A stretch of 64,000 nucleotides of DNA from JABDCD01 sp964469525 (GTDB taxonomy: Bacteria; Pseudomonadota; Alphaproteobacteria; Rickettsiales; SXRF01). The notes beneath the pieces are model-generated. The model saw only the letters and a program-made list of their open reading frames with translations. It made no database searches and was not told the DNA's origin. Of the stretch, positions 29,142 to 37,942 are shown one piece after another. The stretch's first letter is position 1. Each line of letters begins with the position of its first letter. The position numbers and the translations under genes are program-made. The DNA lies in NCBI GenBank assembly GCA_964469525.1, contig CAYXYU010000003.1:180457-244456 (forward strand), given 5' to 3'.

Positions 29142-30433
29142 TGGATACGCTGCTCGAACTGCAATCGGTGACCCAGTCCTTCCTCAAGCCGGAGGGGCGG
29201 TCGCTCAAGGTGCTCGATGATGTCAGCCTGGCGCTGCACCAGGGCGAGATCGTCGCGCTGCTTGGCAAGTCGGGATCCGGCAAGTCGACTTTGCTTCGTA
29301 TCATCGCCGGGCTGATGACACCGACGGCTGGAACGGTGAAGCTCGGCGGCCGAGCGGTTTCACCTGACGCGCTCGATATCGCCATGGTGTTCCAGTCCTT
29401 CGCGCTGTTTCCCTGGCTCACCGTGCTGGAAAACGTGGAGCTCGGGCTGGAGGCGCAGGGCGTGCCGGAGAAGGAAATGCGCAAGCGGGCGCTGGCGGCG
29501 ATCGACCTGATCGGTCTCGACGGCTACGAGTCGGCCTATCCGCGCGAGCTGTCGGGCGGCATGAAGCAGCGCGTGGGCTTTGCGCGTGCGCTGGTCGTCA
29601 ATCCGGCGATACTGCTGATGGATGAGCCGTTCTCCGGCCTCGACGTGCTGACCGCCGAGACACTCAAGACCGACTTTCTCGAGTTATGGATCGAGCGCAA
29701 GATTCCCATCAAGTCAGTGTTGCTGGTGACGCACGACATCGAGGAGGCGGTGCTGATGGCTGACCGCATTCTGATTTTCGCCGACGCGCCTGGCCGCATC
29801 GCCGCCGAAATCAAGGTCGGCCTGTCGCACCCGCGCGACCGGCAGTCGGCGGCGTTTTCCGCCATCGTTGAGCAGATCTACCGCCTCATGACGTCCGGTA
29901 TGAAGCCGCGCGAGCTGGCAGCACGGCCTGCCGAATCGACGCTGTACGACAAGCTGCCGCGTGTCTCGCCCAACCAGATGGCGGGCTTCATGGAGACACT
30001 GGCGGTGGCCCCCTATAACGGCCGCGCCGACCTGCCCGAGCTCGATACGGCGCTCGGCATGAGCACCGAGGAGATGCTGGAACTGATCGAAGCGCTGCGC
30101 ATCCTGCGCTTCATCGACGTCGCCGAGGGCGATATCCACCTGCGGCCACCGGCCGTGATGTTCGTCGATGCCGATACGCAGAAGCGCAAGCAGATCTTCG
30201 CTGACCTGCTGATCAAACATGTTCCGCTGGCGGAACATGTTTACCGCGTGCTGCAGGGCCGCCCCGGCAACAGCGCGCCGCGCATCCGCTTCCTGACGCA
30301 GCTCGAGGACCACATGGCGGAGGAGGAGGCGAACGAAGCGCTGGCGGCGGTCACCAGCTGGGGCCGCTACGCCGAACTGTTCGCCTATAACGACAATACG
30401 GAGATGTACAGCCTGGAAAACCCGTCGGCGTAA
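29141..30433 (+). CDS. ABC transporter ATPase with AAA-associated C-terminal domain
   Basis: The 430-residue protein has an ATPase domain with Walker A GKSGSGKST (about 42), signature LSGGMKQR (about 137), Walker B ILLMDEPFSGLD and H-loop THD, most like the NitT/TauT (nitrate, sulfonate) group. Residues about 280-420 match the AAA-associated domain (SPNQMAGFMETLA, then a winged-helix-like LRFIDVAEGDIHLRP) that is found fused to such ATPases and may regulate them. It partners the fused permease encoded immediately upstream. Confidence 0.87.
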   Translation: MDTLLELQSVTQSFLKPEGRSLKVLDDVSLALHQGEIVALLGKSGSGKSTLLRIIAGLMTPTAGTVKLGGRAVSPDALDIAMVFQSFALFPWLTVLENVELGLEAQGVPEKEMRKRALAAIDLIGLDGYESAYPRELSGGMKQRVGFARALVVNPAILLMDEPFSGLDVLTAETLKTDFLELWIERKIPIKSVLLVTHDIEEAVLMADRILIFADAPGRIAAEIKVGLSHPRDRQSAAFSAIVEQIYRLMTSGMKPRELAARPAESTLYDKLPRVSPNQMAGFMETLAVAPYNGRADLPELDTALGMSTEEMLELIEALRILRFIDVAEGDIHLRPPAVMFVDADTQKRKQIFADLLIKHVPLAEHVYRVLQGRPGNSAPRIRFLTQLEDHMAEEEANEALAAVTSWGRYAELFAYNDNTEMYSLENPSA

Positions 30434-30438
30434 CACTT

Positions 30439-30464
30439 CCCTCTCTCCCATAAATGCGAGAGGG
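30439..30464. terminator. Hairpin between convergent genes, possible bidirectional terminator
   Basis: CCCTCTC (30439-30445) pairs with GAGAGGG (30458-30464) around a 12-base loop; an AT-rich tail follows on the plus side (GATATT). It lies in the 37-base gap between the convergent ABC ATPase gene and the orphan at 30471. There is no long U-run, so function is uncertain. Confidence 0.4.
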
Positions 30465-30470
30465 GATATT

Positions 30471-30947
30471 CTATGCCGTAATCGGCGGCACCTGGTAGCT
30501 GGCCTCGAGGGCGGCCTGCGCGTTGGCGAGAAGCACCTGATTATAGGCGTTGGTGGCAGTGTGGAAGTTGCCGATCGCGTTTTGGGTGAAATCGGACTGC
30601 GTGCTTAGCTGCGTTTTCTGCTGCTGCAATGCGGCCAGCGCCTGCTGGATCGGGGCCAGCGAACTGTTGCTGCCCAGCGCCACTGCGTAGAGGCCGCCGA
30701 GCGCGTTGTTCTGCCCGGTGCCGCCGAGCAGGCTGAACAGCTGCTGCCCTTGGAAGGAGGAGGGGCTGGTGCTCTGCAGCACCGACAGCACGTCGGAGCT
30801 GACGCCAAGCGGGTTTGGCGACTGCAGCGAGGCGGGAAATAGCGATGGTTGTTTTGCTGCCGGAGGCGCAGGCGGGGCCAGGCCTTTTATCCTGTTCAGA
30901 TAAGCGGCGGCATCGAAACCGGCAAGCGGTGAGACAGAGTCAACCAT
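30471..30947 (-). CDS. Hypothetical protein, Gln/Ser/Ala-rich
   Basis: A 158-residue low-complexity protein (start MVDSVSPLAGFDAAAYLNRIKG at 30947, preceded by AAAGGG as ribosome binding site). It has a Pro/Ala-rich segment (APPAPPAAKQP) and a helical C-terminal half with many Gln, Ala and Asn. There is no signal peptide or membrane segment. I do not recognise it; its composition recalls flagellar or hook-associated accessory proteins, but nothing in the neighbourhood supports that. Confidence 0.6.
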   Translation of the reverse strand: MVDSVSPLAGFDAAAYLNRIKGLAPPAPPAAKQPSLFPASLQSPNPLGVSSDVLSVLQSTSPSSFQGQQLFSLLGGTGQNNALGGLYAVALGSNSSLAPIQQALAALQQQKTQLSTQSDFTQNAIGNFHTATNAYNQVLLANAQAALEASYQVPPITA

Positions 30948-31022
30948 AATGCTACCCTTTTTTTTAGAATAGCACAAAACCGGTTAAAAAACCATTGCTT
31001 GAGCTCTATACAAGCCTTTGAA

Positions 31023-31937
31023 TTATCGATTAATAATCTGGTCCACCAGATAGAGCGGGCGGCCTTTGACCTCGCGCAGGATCACCCCGACATAGCTGCC
31101 CAGAATCCCGATCATCAGCCAGGTAAGCGCTGTGAGTAGCAGGAATCCTGCTACGACCGCTATGGGTAGCGACTGGGCGCCCAGCGCGTACACCGCCAGC
31201 AGCAGGCTGAAGCCCATCAGGATGATGCCCAGCCATAACGGCAGCCGGAGCGGCTGCGTGGAAAAACCGGTGAGCGCCGCCCCGGCCAGCCGCAGCATGG
31301 CGCGCAGTGAATAATGCGTCTGCCCGCTGGCGCGCGGCGCGCGCGTATATTCCACGGCCGATTGCCGGAAACCAAGCCAGCTTACCATGCCGCGGGTGAA
31401 GCGGGTGCGCTCCGGCATGGCGGTGAGCGCATCCACCACCCGCTGGCGCATCAGGCGGAAATCACCGGCATCGCTGGGGATGGCGACGTCACTCAGAATA
31501 CTCAAGAGGCGATAGAAAGCCCAGGCCGAGCCGCGCTTGAACGGGCCTTCCCCCTGGCGCTCCGTGCGCTGCCCGTAAACCACATCGAATCCTTCGTCCA
31601 TTTTTTCCATCATCTCCGCCAGCAGCTCCGGCGGGTCCTGCAGGTCGGCGTCGATGACCAGCACGCGCTCGCCCCGGCTGTGGTCGAGGCCGCAGGCCAG
31701 CGCGATCTGGTGGCCGAAATTGCGTGACAGGCGGATGCCGGCGATGCGCTTGTCCGTTGCGCTGCTTTGCTCGATGAGTTGCCAGCTGCGATCCGTTGAG
31801 CCGTCATCAACCAGGATAATCTCCACCCCCTGCGCGTCGTAGGGAGCAACGGAACTGCGCAGCCGCTCCAGCAGCATTGGAACGCTGCCTTCCTCGTTGT
31901 AGCAGGGAACGACGATCGAGAGTAACGGCGCGGTCAT
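31023..31937 (-). CDS. Family 2 glycosyltransferase (GtrB/DPM1-like)
   Basis: The product, 304 residues from ATG at 31937, has a GT2 domain with LSIVVPCYNEEGSVP, VDDGSTDRSW, IDADLQDPPE (metal-binding D-x-D) and, at the C-terminus, two membrane helices (about 228-250 and 260-285). That pattern fits polyprenyl-phosphate glycosyltransferases such as GtrB, which load a sugar onto undecaprenyl phosphate. The start overlaps the upstream GT-C-like gene by 4 bases, suggesting the two proteins act in one pathway: lipid-linked sugar donor and transferase. Confidence 0.88.
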   Translation of the reverse strand: MTAPLLSIVVPCYNEEGSVPMLLERLRSSVAPYDAQGVEIILVDDGSTDRSWQLIEQSSATDKRIAGIRLSRNFGHQIALACGLDHSRGERVLVIDADLQDPPELLAEMMEKMDEGFDVVYGQRTERQGEGPFKRGSAWAFYRLLSILSDVAIPSDAGDFRLMRQRVVDALTAMPERTRFTRGMVSWLGFRQSAVEYTRAPRASGQTHYSLRAMLRLAGAALTGFSTQPLRLPLWLGIILMGFSLLLAVYALGAQSLPIAVVAGFLLLTALTWLMIGILGSYVGVILREVKGRPLYLVDQIINR

Positions 31938-33610
31938 GGCGTACCCTCTTTCCGCCAGGCGTATTTGCGGCACAGCCACAACAGCATCAGCAGGGCCGCT
32001 GAATTCAGTACGGCCATCAGCCATGGCAACTGAGCAAAATCATACCGCCACCGCATCTCATCGAAATTAAACCATGGAATAGCCAGCATCGAGGAAAACT
32101 GGAAGCAGATGGTAATTAATATCCAGCGCGGATTCAGACAGGCCAGGACCAAGGAGAACATATCGGCGGGGAAAAAATAGCGGTCCAGCATTTTCGGCAG
32201 CAGAAACGGCATCAGGCCGACGCAGAACGTTGCAAGCAGTATGGCGGGGATAACCCCTTTCTCCAGCCGCCACCGTTTATAGCTGATTCCGGCGAAGATG
32301 CATGCGGCGACCATGGTCACCGCGAGACCAATATTGCGCATGAGAATGAAATCATATTCCCGCAGTAGGAAATAAAAGTTTCCTGCATTGCCGAGATTGT
32401 CATAGGTATGGAATTGGTTCCAGTACACCAGTAGCAGTTCCGTGAACGGCCGTCCCTGCGCCCAGGCAGGCAGCAGCGTTGCGATATACACGGCGGCAGG
32501 AATCCAGGCGTGGCGCCAGCGGATAATGTGCCTAAGCAAGCACGCGAGCAGAAAGGGCGCGAGGAAAACAGCCTGCAGCTTGAGAGAAACTGCGATCCCG
32601 TAATATACCATCGCGCGCCCGGGCCGCTGGATGAACAGCGTATAGATCGTGGCCAGCAGGAATGCCGTATACCAGATGTCGCATTGTGCGGCGGAGGCAC
32701 TGTTGACAGCGGCACTCGGGGAGATAAAGATCGCCAGCGGGGCCAGCAGGGCGAGCCAGGAGCGCGGCCCATGCACCAGCGCTACAATGCGCCAGGCGAA
32801 GTAGCAGGCTATTCCCTCACCAAGAAAGGAAAGGAATTTTACCGCGTGCAGGCGCAATACCATGGGAAAGAGCAGGTCGATGCCGCCGAGTAGGTACGTG
32901 TAGAGTGGGGCGTAATTGCTGAAGGCGTGACTGTAGGCGCGGTCGAGGGGAACGCGCTGGATATGGTTTAGCCAGTGGTAGAGGAAGCCCTGGAAGTCAC
33001 CGCTCAAGAAATCAAGATAATACCATTTCTGCAGGATGCCTGCTGCGAGCAGCGCCGCTGCTATCCCGATCTGTTTGTGCCAGCGTTTAAGCCAGGGGGA
33101 GATACCGGAAGCGCCGCGCCAGCCAAACCATGCGATGCCGACTAGCAGCAGGATCAGCGCAATCGCCGTGGTGGAGTGGAGCGCTCTGATGTCCATGCCG
33201 AGCGCTCCGCCCTTATCGATCGCATTAATGATAATCCGGTTGCGTCCTGGTAAAAGGTGGTGGGAGAGATCGAACGTAAGTGTTTCCGGATAGCAGCGTG
33301 GCTGGTCGGGCAGCGACGATTGGCCGGTGAATGGCTTACCGTTGATAATGAGCTGGTCGATACAGTCGTCCGGAGTAACGCGCAGGATGCCCGAGTTGAG
33401 CAGCGGCTTGTAATGCACTATCGCCTCCACAACGAAGCGATGCTCGCCTCGGGTATGGTCCTCAATGTAAGGAAAACTGATCGCTTTCGGCGCTTCCGCC
33501 TGTTCCAGCAAGTTTAACTGTGCTTCTGTAACTTGCGCCGGGTTCACCTGCCATATCCAGAGTGCCAGAAGCAGGCTGCCGATGCATAGAAAAGGATGTT
33601 TCAAGGTCAT
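31934..33610 (-). CDS. Polytopic GT-C-like membrane glycosyltransferase with N-terminal extracytoplasmic domain
   Basis: The 558-residue protein has an N-terminal membrane anchor (residues 5-20), a periplasmic beta-rich region (about 25-145, with two Cys, DDCIDQL and PRCYPE, that could pair), and about ten membrane helices. The loop GDFQGFLYHWLNHIQR after the second helix is the sort of acidic first loop that GT-C enzymes use. The neighbouring GtrB-like protein would supply its polyprenyl-linked sugar. ATG lies directly after the icd stop codon (TGAATG), so it is read from the icd transcript. Confidence 0.65.
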   Translation of the reverse strand: MTLKHPFLCIGSLLLALWIWQVNPAQVTEAQLNLLEQAEAPKAISFPYIEDHTRGEHRFVVEAIVHYKPLLNSGILRVTPDDCIDQLIINGKPFTGQSSLPDQPRCYPETLTFDLSHHLLPGRNRIIINAIDKGGALGMDIRALHSTTAIALILLLVGIAWFGWRGASGISPWLKRWHKQIGIAAALLAAGILQKWYYLDFLSGDFQGFLYHWLNHIQRVPLDRAYSHAFSNYAPLYTYLLGGIDLLFPMVLRLHAVKFLSFLGEGIACYFAWRIVALVHGPRSWLALLAPLAIFISPSAAVNSASAAQCDIWYTAFLLATIYTLFIQRPGRAMVYYGIAVSLKLQAVFLAPFLLACLLRHIIRWRHAWIPAAVYIATLLPAWAQGRPFTELLLVYWNQFHTYDNLGNAGNFYFLLREYDFILMRNIGLAVTMVAACIFAGISYKRWRLEKGVIPAILLATFCVGLMPFLLPKMLDRYFFPADMFSLVLACLNPRWILITICFQFSSMLAIPWFNFDEMRWRYDFAQLPWLMAVLNSAALLMLLWLCRKYAWRKEGTP

Positions 33611-34819
33611 TCAGGTTTCTCGCAGGCGCTCCTCGATCGTGCCAAGGAACTGGTTGGTGGTGAGCCACTTCTGGTCTTTGCCGATCAGCGTGGCGAGATC
33701 CTTGGTCATGAAGCCGGCTTCGACCGTTTCAACGCAGACCTTTTCCAATTTTTCCGCGAAAGCGATAACGTCAGGTGTGTTATCAAACCTGCCGCGGTAG
33801 GAAAGCGCGCGCGTCCAGGCGAAGATGGAGGCGATGGGATTCGTCGACGTTTCCTTGCCCTTCTGGTGCTCGCGGTAATGACGCGTTACCGTGCCGTGCG
33901 CGGCCTCGGCCTCGATGGTCTTGCCGTCCGGCGTCATCAGCACCGAGGTCATGAGTCCCAGTGAACCGAAGCCCTGCGCCACCGTGTCGGACTGCACGTC
34001 ACCGTCGTAATTCTTGCAGGCCCACAGGAAACCGCCCGGCCATTTCAGCGCCATCGCCACCATGTCGTCGATCAGCCGGTGTTCATAGGTAAGCTTGTGC
34101 TTCTCGAACTCGGCCTTGAATTCGGTATCGAACACCTGCTGGAAAATATCCTTGAAACGCCCGTCATAAGCCTTGAGGATGGTGTTCTTCGTGGAGAGAT
34201 ACGCCGGGTACCTGCGCTGCAGTGCGTAATTGAAGCAGGCGCGTGCAAAACCCTGGATCGATGCATCGAGATTATACATACCCATGGCGACACCGGGGGC
34301 CTTGAACTCGAATACTTCGTGATCGATAGGGTTGCCGCCGTCTTTCGGCGTGAATAGCAGGGTCAGTTTTCCTGCGCCGGGGACGACGAAATCGGTCGCC
34401 TTATACTGGTCGCCGAAGGCGTGGCGGCCGATGACGATGGGCTGCGTCCAGCCCGGCACTAATCTCGGGACGTTCCTGCAGATGATAGGCTCGCGGAACA
34501 CCGTGCCGTCGAGAATATTGCGGATGGTGCCGTTGGGCGATTTCCACATTTTCTTGAGATTGAATTCTTTCACCCGCGCCTCGTCGGGCGTGATGGTGGC
34601 GCATTTGACCCCGACGCCATAGTGCTTCACCGCGTTGCCCGCCTCGATGGTGATCTTGTCATCGGTGGCGTCGCGATTCTGGATGGAGAGATCGTAATAT
34701 TTGAGGTCGATATCGAGATAGGGGAGGATGAGTTTTTCCTTGATGAACTTCCAGATGATGCGTGTCATCTCATCGCCGTCCATCTCGACGATGGGATTTT
34801 TTACCTTGATTCTGGCCAT
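33611..34819 (-). CDS. icd: NADP-dependent isocitrate dehydrogenase
   Basis: The 402-residue product is the homodimeric, eukaryote-like class of IDH common in Alphaproteobacteria: KNPIVEMDGDEMTRIIW, YYDLSIQNRDATDD, SPNGTIRNILDGTVFREPI (substrate Ser/Asn/Arg residues), RRYPAYLSTKNTI and YDGDVQSDTVAQGFGSLG. It decarboxylates isocitrate to 2-oxoglutarate with NADP in the TCA cycle. GGAGG stands 7 bases before ATG. Its stop codon is immediately followed by the GT-C-like gene, an unusual pairing. Confidence 0.97.
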   Translation of the reverse strand: MARIKVKNPIVEMDGDEMTRIIWKFIKEKLILPYLDIDLKYYDLSIQNRDATDDKITIEAGNAVKHYGVGVKCATITPDEARVKEFNLKKMWKSPNGTIRNILDGTVFREPIICRNVPRLVPGWTQPIVIGRHAFGDQYKATDFVVPGAGKLTLLFTPKDGGNPIDHEVFEFKAPGVAMGMYNLDASIQGFARACFNYALQRRYPAYLSTKNTILKAYDGRFKDIFQQVFDTEFKAEFEKHKLTYEHRLIDDMVAMALKWPGGFLWACKNYDGDVQSDTVAQGFGSLGLMTSVLMTPDGKTIEAEAAHGTVTRHYREHQKGKETSTNPIASIFAWTRALSYRGRFDNTPDVIAFAEKLEKVCVETVEAGFMTKDLATLIGKDQKWLTTNQFLGTIEERLRET

Positions 34820-34834
34820 GCGTCCTCCGCCTAT

Positions 34835-34891
34835 GTCATCCTGAGCTGAAGGCGAGGGATCTTAAAGATTCTTCGCTGCGCTCAGAATGAC
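34835..34891. repeat. Intergenic palindromic repeat (GTCATCCTGAGC family), copy 1
   Basis: It starts GTCATCCTGAGC and ends GCTCAGAATGAC, imperfect inverted arms of about 20 bases around AT-rich sequence. It occupies most of the gap between putA and icd. Three other copies lie at 58498-58602, 59813-59883 and 63006-63082. Confidence 0.85.
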
Positions 34892-34906
34892 ACTAATAAT
34901 GCAGTC

Positions 34907-37900
34907 TTACGCGGTTAGCAACGTGACATTGCCGCCGATGGCGGCGGTGTTGACAGTAAGCGTGCGTTCGGTGACGAAGCGGGTGAGATAATGCGGGCCG
35001 CCAGCTTTGGGTCCGCTGCCCGACAGGCCTTCGCCGCCGAATGGCTGCACACCGACCACCGCACCAATCATGCTGCGGTTGACATAGATATTCCCGGCGC
35101 GCACCCGCGAGACCAGCAGCGCGATATGCTCGTCGACGCGGCTGTGAATGCCGAAAGTGAGGCCGTAGCCGGTGCTGTTGACTGCCTCGGCGACCTGCTC
35201 CAGCTCGCCCGCCTTGAAGCGGATCACATGCAGCACCGGGCCGAAATGCTCTTCGGTCAACTCAGCGATACCCTTGATCTCGAATGCGTGCGGCGGGACG
35301 AAATGTCCCTGCCTGTCGGGTGCCGGGGCCGCCGCGATCAGCCTGGCTGATTTCTTCATCCGCTCAATATGCGCCGTCAGCGCGTTCTTCGCGTTTTCAT
35401 CGATCACCGGGCCGGTATCGGTGGCCGGGTCAAGCGGATCACCGAGCCGGAGTTCCTGCATCGCTCCCGCCAGCAGTTCCAGAAGCTGGTCCGCAATATC
35501 CTCCTGCACGAACAGCACGCGCAAGGCCGAGCAACGCTGGCCGGCGCTGCCAAAGGCGGAAAGCAGGATGTCATCGATCGCCTGTTCGGGCAGGCCTGAG
35601 GAATCGACCACCATGCAGTTCTGGCCGCCGGTTTCTGCGATCAACGGCACGATGGGGCCGCCGCGCGCCGCCAGCGCCTGCTGGATGCGCCAGCCGGTGT
35701 CGGTGCCGCCGGTGAACACGACGCCGGCGATGTACGGATCGTCCACCAGCGCCGCGCCGATAGTCCGGCCAGGGCCGGGGGTAAATTGCAACACGTCGCG
35801 CGGAATGCCTGCCTGATGCAGCAGCTCGATGGCGCGCTGGCCGATGCGCCGCGTCTGTTCGGCCGGTTTGGCCAACACGCAGTTGCCGGTGGCAAGCGCC
35901 GCCGCCACCTGGCCGGTGAAGATCGCCAGCGGGAAATTCCATGGGCTGATGCAGGCAAAAATGCCTCGCGGATGCAGTGCGAGCGTATTGCTTTCGCCCG
36001 CCGGGCCGATAAGGGAGTGCTGCGAGAACAGCTTGCGTGCAGACTCGGCATAGTAGCGGCAGAAATCGGCTGCCTCACGCACTTCGGCCATGCCGTCCAT
36101 CAGCGTTCTTCCGCCCTCACGGGCGAGAAGGGCGATCAACTCGGCACTGTGATCCTCGATGGCATCGGCGGCACGTTCCAGTATGGCCGCCCGCGTCTCT
36201 ACCGGCGTTGCCGCCCAGTTGGCGAAAGCGCTCTGCGCCCTTTTCAGCGATTCGTTCAGCTCCGCCTCGGTGATGTCGCGGACCTCTTTCAACGGTTTCG
36301 CCGCGTAGGCTTCCATTGCATGCGTCAGATCGTGCAGCTGCACCAGGTTGCCGAAATCAATGCCGGCAGAGTTTTTGCGGGTGCCGTAAAGGTCGCGGGG
36401 CAGGGGGATGGCCGGATTCTGAAAATGCTCATGGCGTTTCGCTGCAGCCACCGGGTCGGCAAGGATTTCCTCTTCTGTCTTATCCTTATCCATCAGCAGG
36501 TGCACGAACGAGCTGTTGGCACCGTTTTCGAGCAGGCGGCGGATGAGATAGGCCAGCAGCTCCTTATGCGCCCCGACCGGCGCATAAATGCGCGACGGTG
36601 CCTGCTCCAGCAGCAGGTCGTGCAGTGCCTCGCCCATGCCGTGCAGCCGCTGGAACTCGAAGCTGCCTTTTTCCCAGCCTGCGCGCTCGGCCATCGCCAG
36701 GAGGGTGGAGACGGTGCGCGCGTTATGGGTGGCGAATTGCGGGAAGAATGCCTCCCTATGCGCAAACAGCTTGCCGGCACAGGCGAGATAGGAGACATCC
36801 GTATTCTCCTTCCGCGTGAATACCGGATAGGAGGCCAGCCCCAGCTGTTGCGCCCATTTGATCTCCGAATCCCAGTACGCCCCCTTGACCAGCCGCACCG
36901 GGATGATGCGCCGGTGGTGCTTCGCCAGCCTGGCCAGCCAGTCGATGAGATGCACGGCCCGCTTCTGGTAAGACTGCACGACAAAGCCGATGCCGTCCCA
37001 GCCGGAAAACTCCGCATCCTCCAGCAGCCGTGCGAACAGCAGCATTTCGATATCGAGCCGGGACGCTTCCTCAGCATCGATGGCTACCGCAATGCCCGCC
37101 TGTTTCGCTTCGCGCATGATATCCTTCAGGCGCGGCAGCAGCTCCGTCATGACGCGGTCCTGCTGCGTCAACTGGTAGCGTGCATGCAATGCCGACAGCT
37201 TGACGGAAATCCCCGGCGCTTCGAATAAGGGGGTGCCTCTGGCGACGGTTTTGCCGATCTGCGCCACGGCCTCCCGGTAATCCTCTGCATAGGTTTTCGC
37301 CTGCGCATCGCTGCGCGCGCCTTCGCCCAGCATGTCGAAGGAGAAACGGTAACCGTGTTTGACGAAGGCCTGTCCGTTCTGCAAGGCCTTCGCGATATCC
37401 TCGCCGAGCACGAATTGTCCGCCGATCAGCGTCATCGCTTTCTTCAGCGCCTCGCGGATGACCGGCTCTCCCATCCTGCCCACCAGCTTTTTCAGCAGCT
37501 GCAATACGCCGCTCTTTTCATCCTGACCGAAATCGATCACCTTGCCGGTCAGCAGCAGCCCCCAGCTGGAGAGCGCCAGCTGCCATGACTCGCCGCTATA
37601 ATGCTGCCAGTGGCGGCCTTCGAACGTATCGCGGATCAGTGCATCGGCGGTCTCGTCGTCGGGGATGCGCAGGAGCGCTTCGGCCAGGCACATCAGCGCC
37701 ACGCCCTCTTCCGTATTGAGCCCGTACGCATGCAGGAACGCCTCGACGCCGTGGTCGGTGCCCGCTTTCCGGATCTGCTTCGTCCACGCTTTCGCGCGTG
37801 CCATGACGGCGTCCTCCAGCGGCGCCAGAGCTTCCGCCTGCTGAAGCAGCGCCTGCACCGCCTCCGCCTCATCCATGAAGGCGCGGCGGCTGATGGCGGC

Positions 37901-37921
37901 GATCTCGTCGAGCGTGTCCAT
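34907..37921 (-). CDS. putA: Bifunctional proline dehydrogenase / glutamate semialdehyde dehydrogenase
   Basis: The 1004-residue protein matches the short, non-DNA-binding PutA type. The FAD-dependent proline dehydrogenase barrel (about 150-450) shows GISVKLSALHARYQ, RLVKGAYWDSEIKWAQ and RLHGMGE. The aldehyde dehydrogenase half (about 520-990) shows SPWNFPLAIFTGQVAAAL, ETGGQNCMVVD and the catalytic Cys in GSAGQRCSALR (about 797). It oxidises proline to glutamate, feeding electrons to the quinone pool, with substrate channelling between sites. No N-terminal ribbon-helix-helix repressor domain is present, so its regulation must come from elsewhere. Confidence 0.97.
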   Translation of the reverse strand: MDTLDEIAAISRRAFMDEAEAVQALLQQAEALAPLEDAVMARAKAWTKQIRKAGTDHGVEAFLHAYGLNTEEGVALMCLAEALLRIPDDETADALIRDTFEGRHWQHYSGESWQLALSSWGLLLTGKVIDFGQDEKSGVLQLLKKLVGRMGEPVIREALKKAMTLIGGQFVLGEDIAKALQNGQAFVKHGYRFSFDMLGEGARSDAQAKTYAEDYREAVAQIGKTVARGTPLFEAPGISVKLSALHARYQLTQQDRVMTELLPRLKDIMREAKQAGIAVAIDAEEASRLDIEMLLFARLLEDAEFSGWDGIGFVVQSYQKRAVHLIDWLARLAKHHRRIIPVRLVKGAYWDSEIKWAQQLGLASYPVFTRKENTDVSYLACAGKLFAHREAFFPQFATHNARTVSTLLAMAERAGWEKGSFEFQRLHGMGEALHDLLLEQAPSRIYAPVGAHKELLAYLIRRLLENGANSSFVHLLMDKDKTEEEILADPVAAAKRHEHFQNPAIPLPRDLYGTRKNSAGIDFGNLVQLHDLTHAMEAYAAKPLKEVRDITEAELNESLKRAQSAFANWAATPVETRAAILERAADAIEDHSAELIALLAREGGRTLMDGMAEVREAADFCRYYAESARKLFSQHSLIGPAGESNTLALHPRGIFACISPWNFPLAIFTGQVAAALATGNCVLAKPAEQTRRIGQRAIELLHQAGIPRDVLQFTPGPGRTIGAALVDDPYIAGVVFTGGTDTGWRIQQALAARGGPIVPLIAETGGQNCMVVDSSGLPEQAIDDILLSAFGSAGQRCSALRVLFVQEDIADQLLELLAGAMQELRLGDPLDPATDTGPVIDENAKNALTAHIERMKKSARLIAAAPAPDRQGHFVPPHAFEIKGIAELTEEHFGPVLHVIRFKAGELEQVAEAVNSTGYGLTFGIHSRVDEHIALLVSRVRAGNIYVNRSMIGAVVGVQPFGGEGLSGSGPKAGGPHYLTRFVTERTLTVNTAAIGGNVTLLTA

Positions 37922-37942
37922 GGCAGGGGATGCTAGCAGAGC

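Noticed and set aside
35786..37228. Open frame of 480 codons antisense to putA
   Set aside because: Lies fully within the putA dehydrogenase coding region, whose motifs are unmistakable; product is Arg/His-rich like other shadows.
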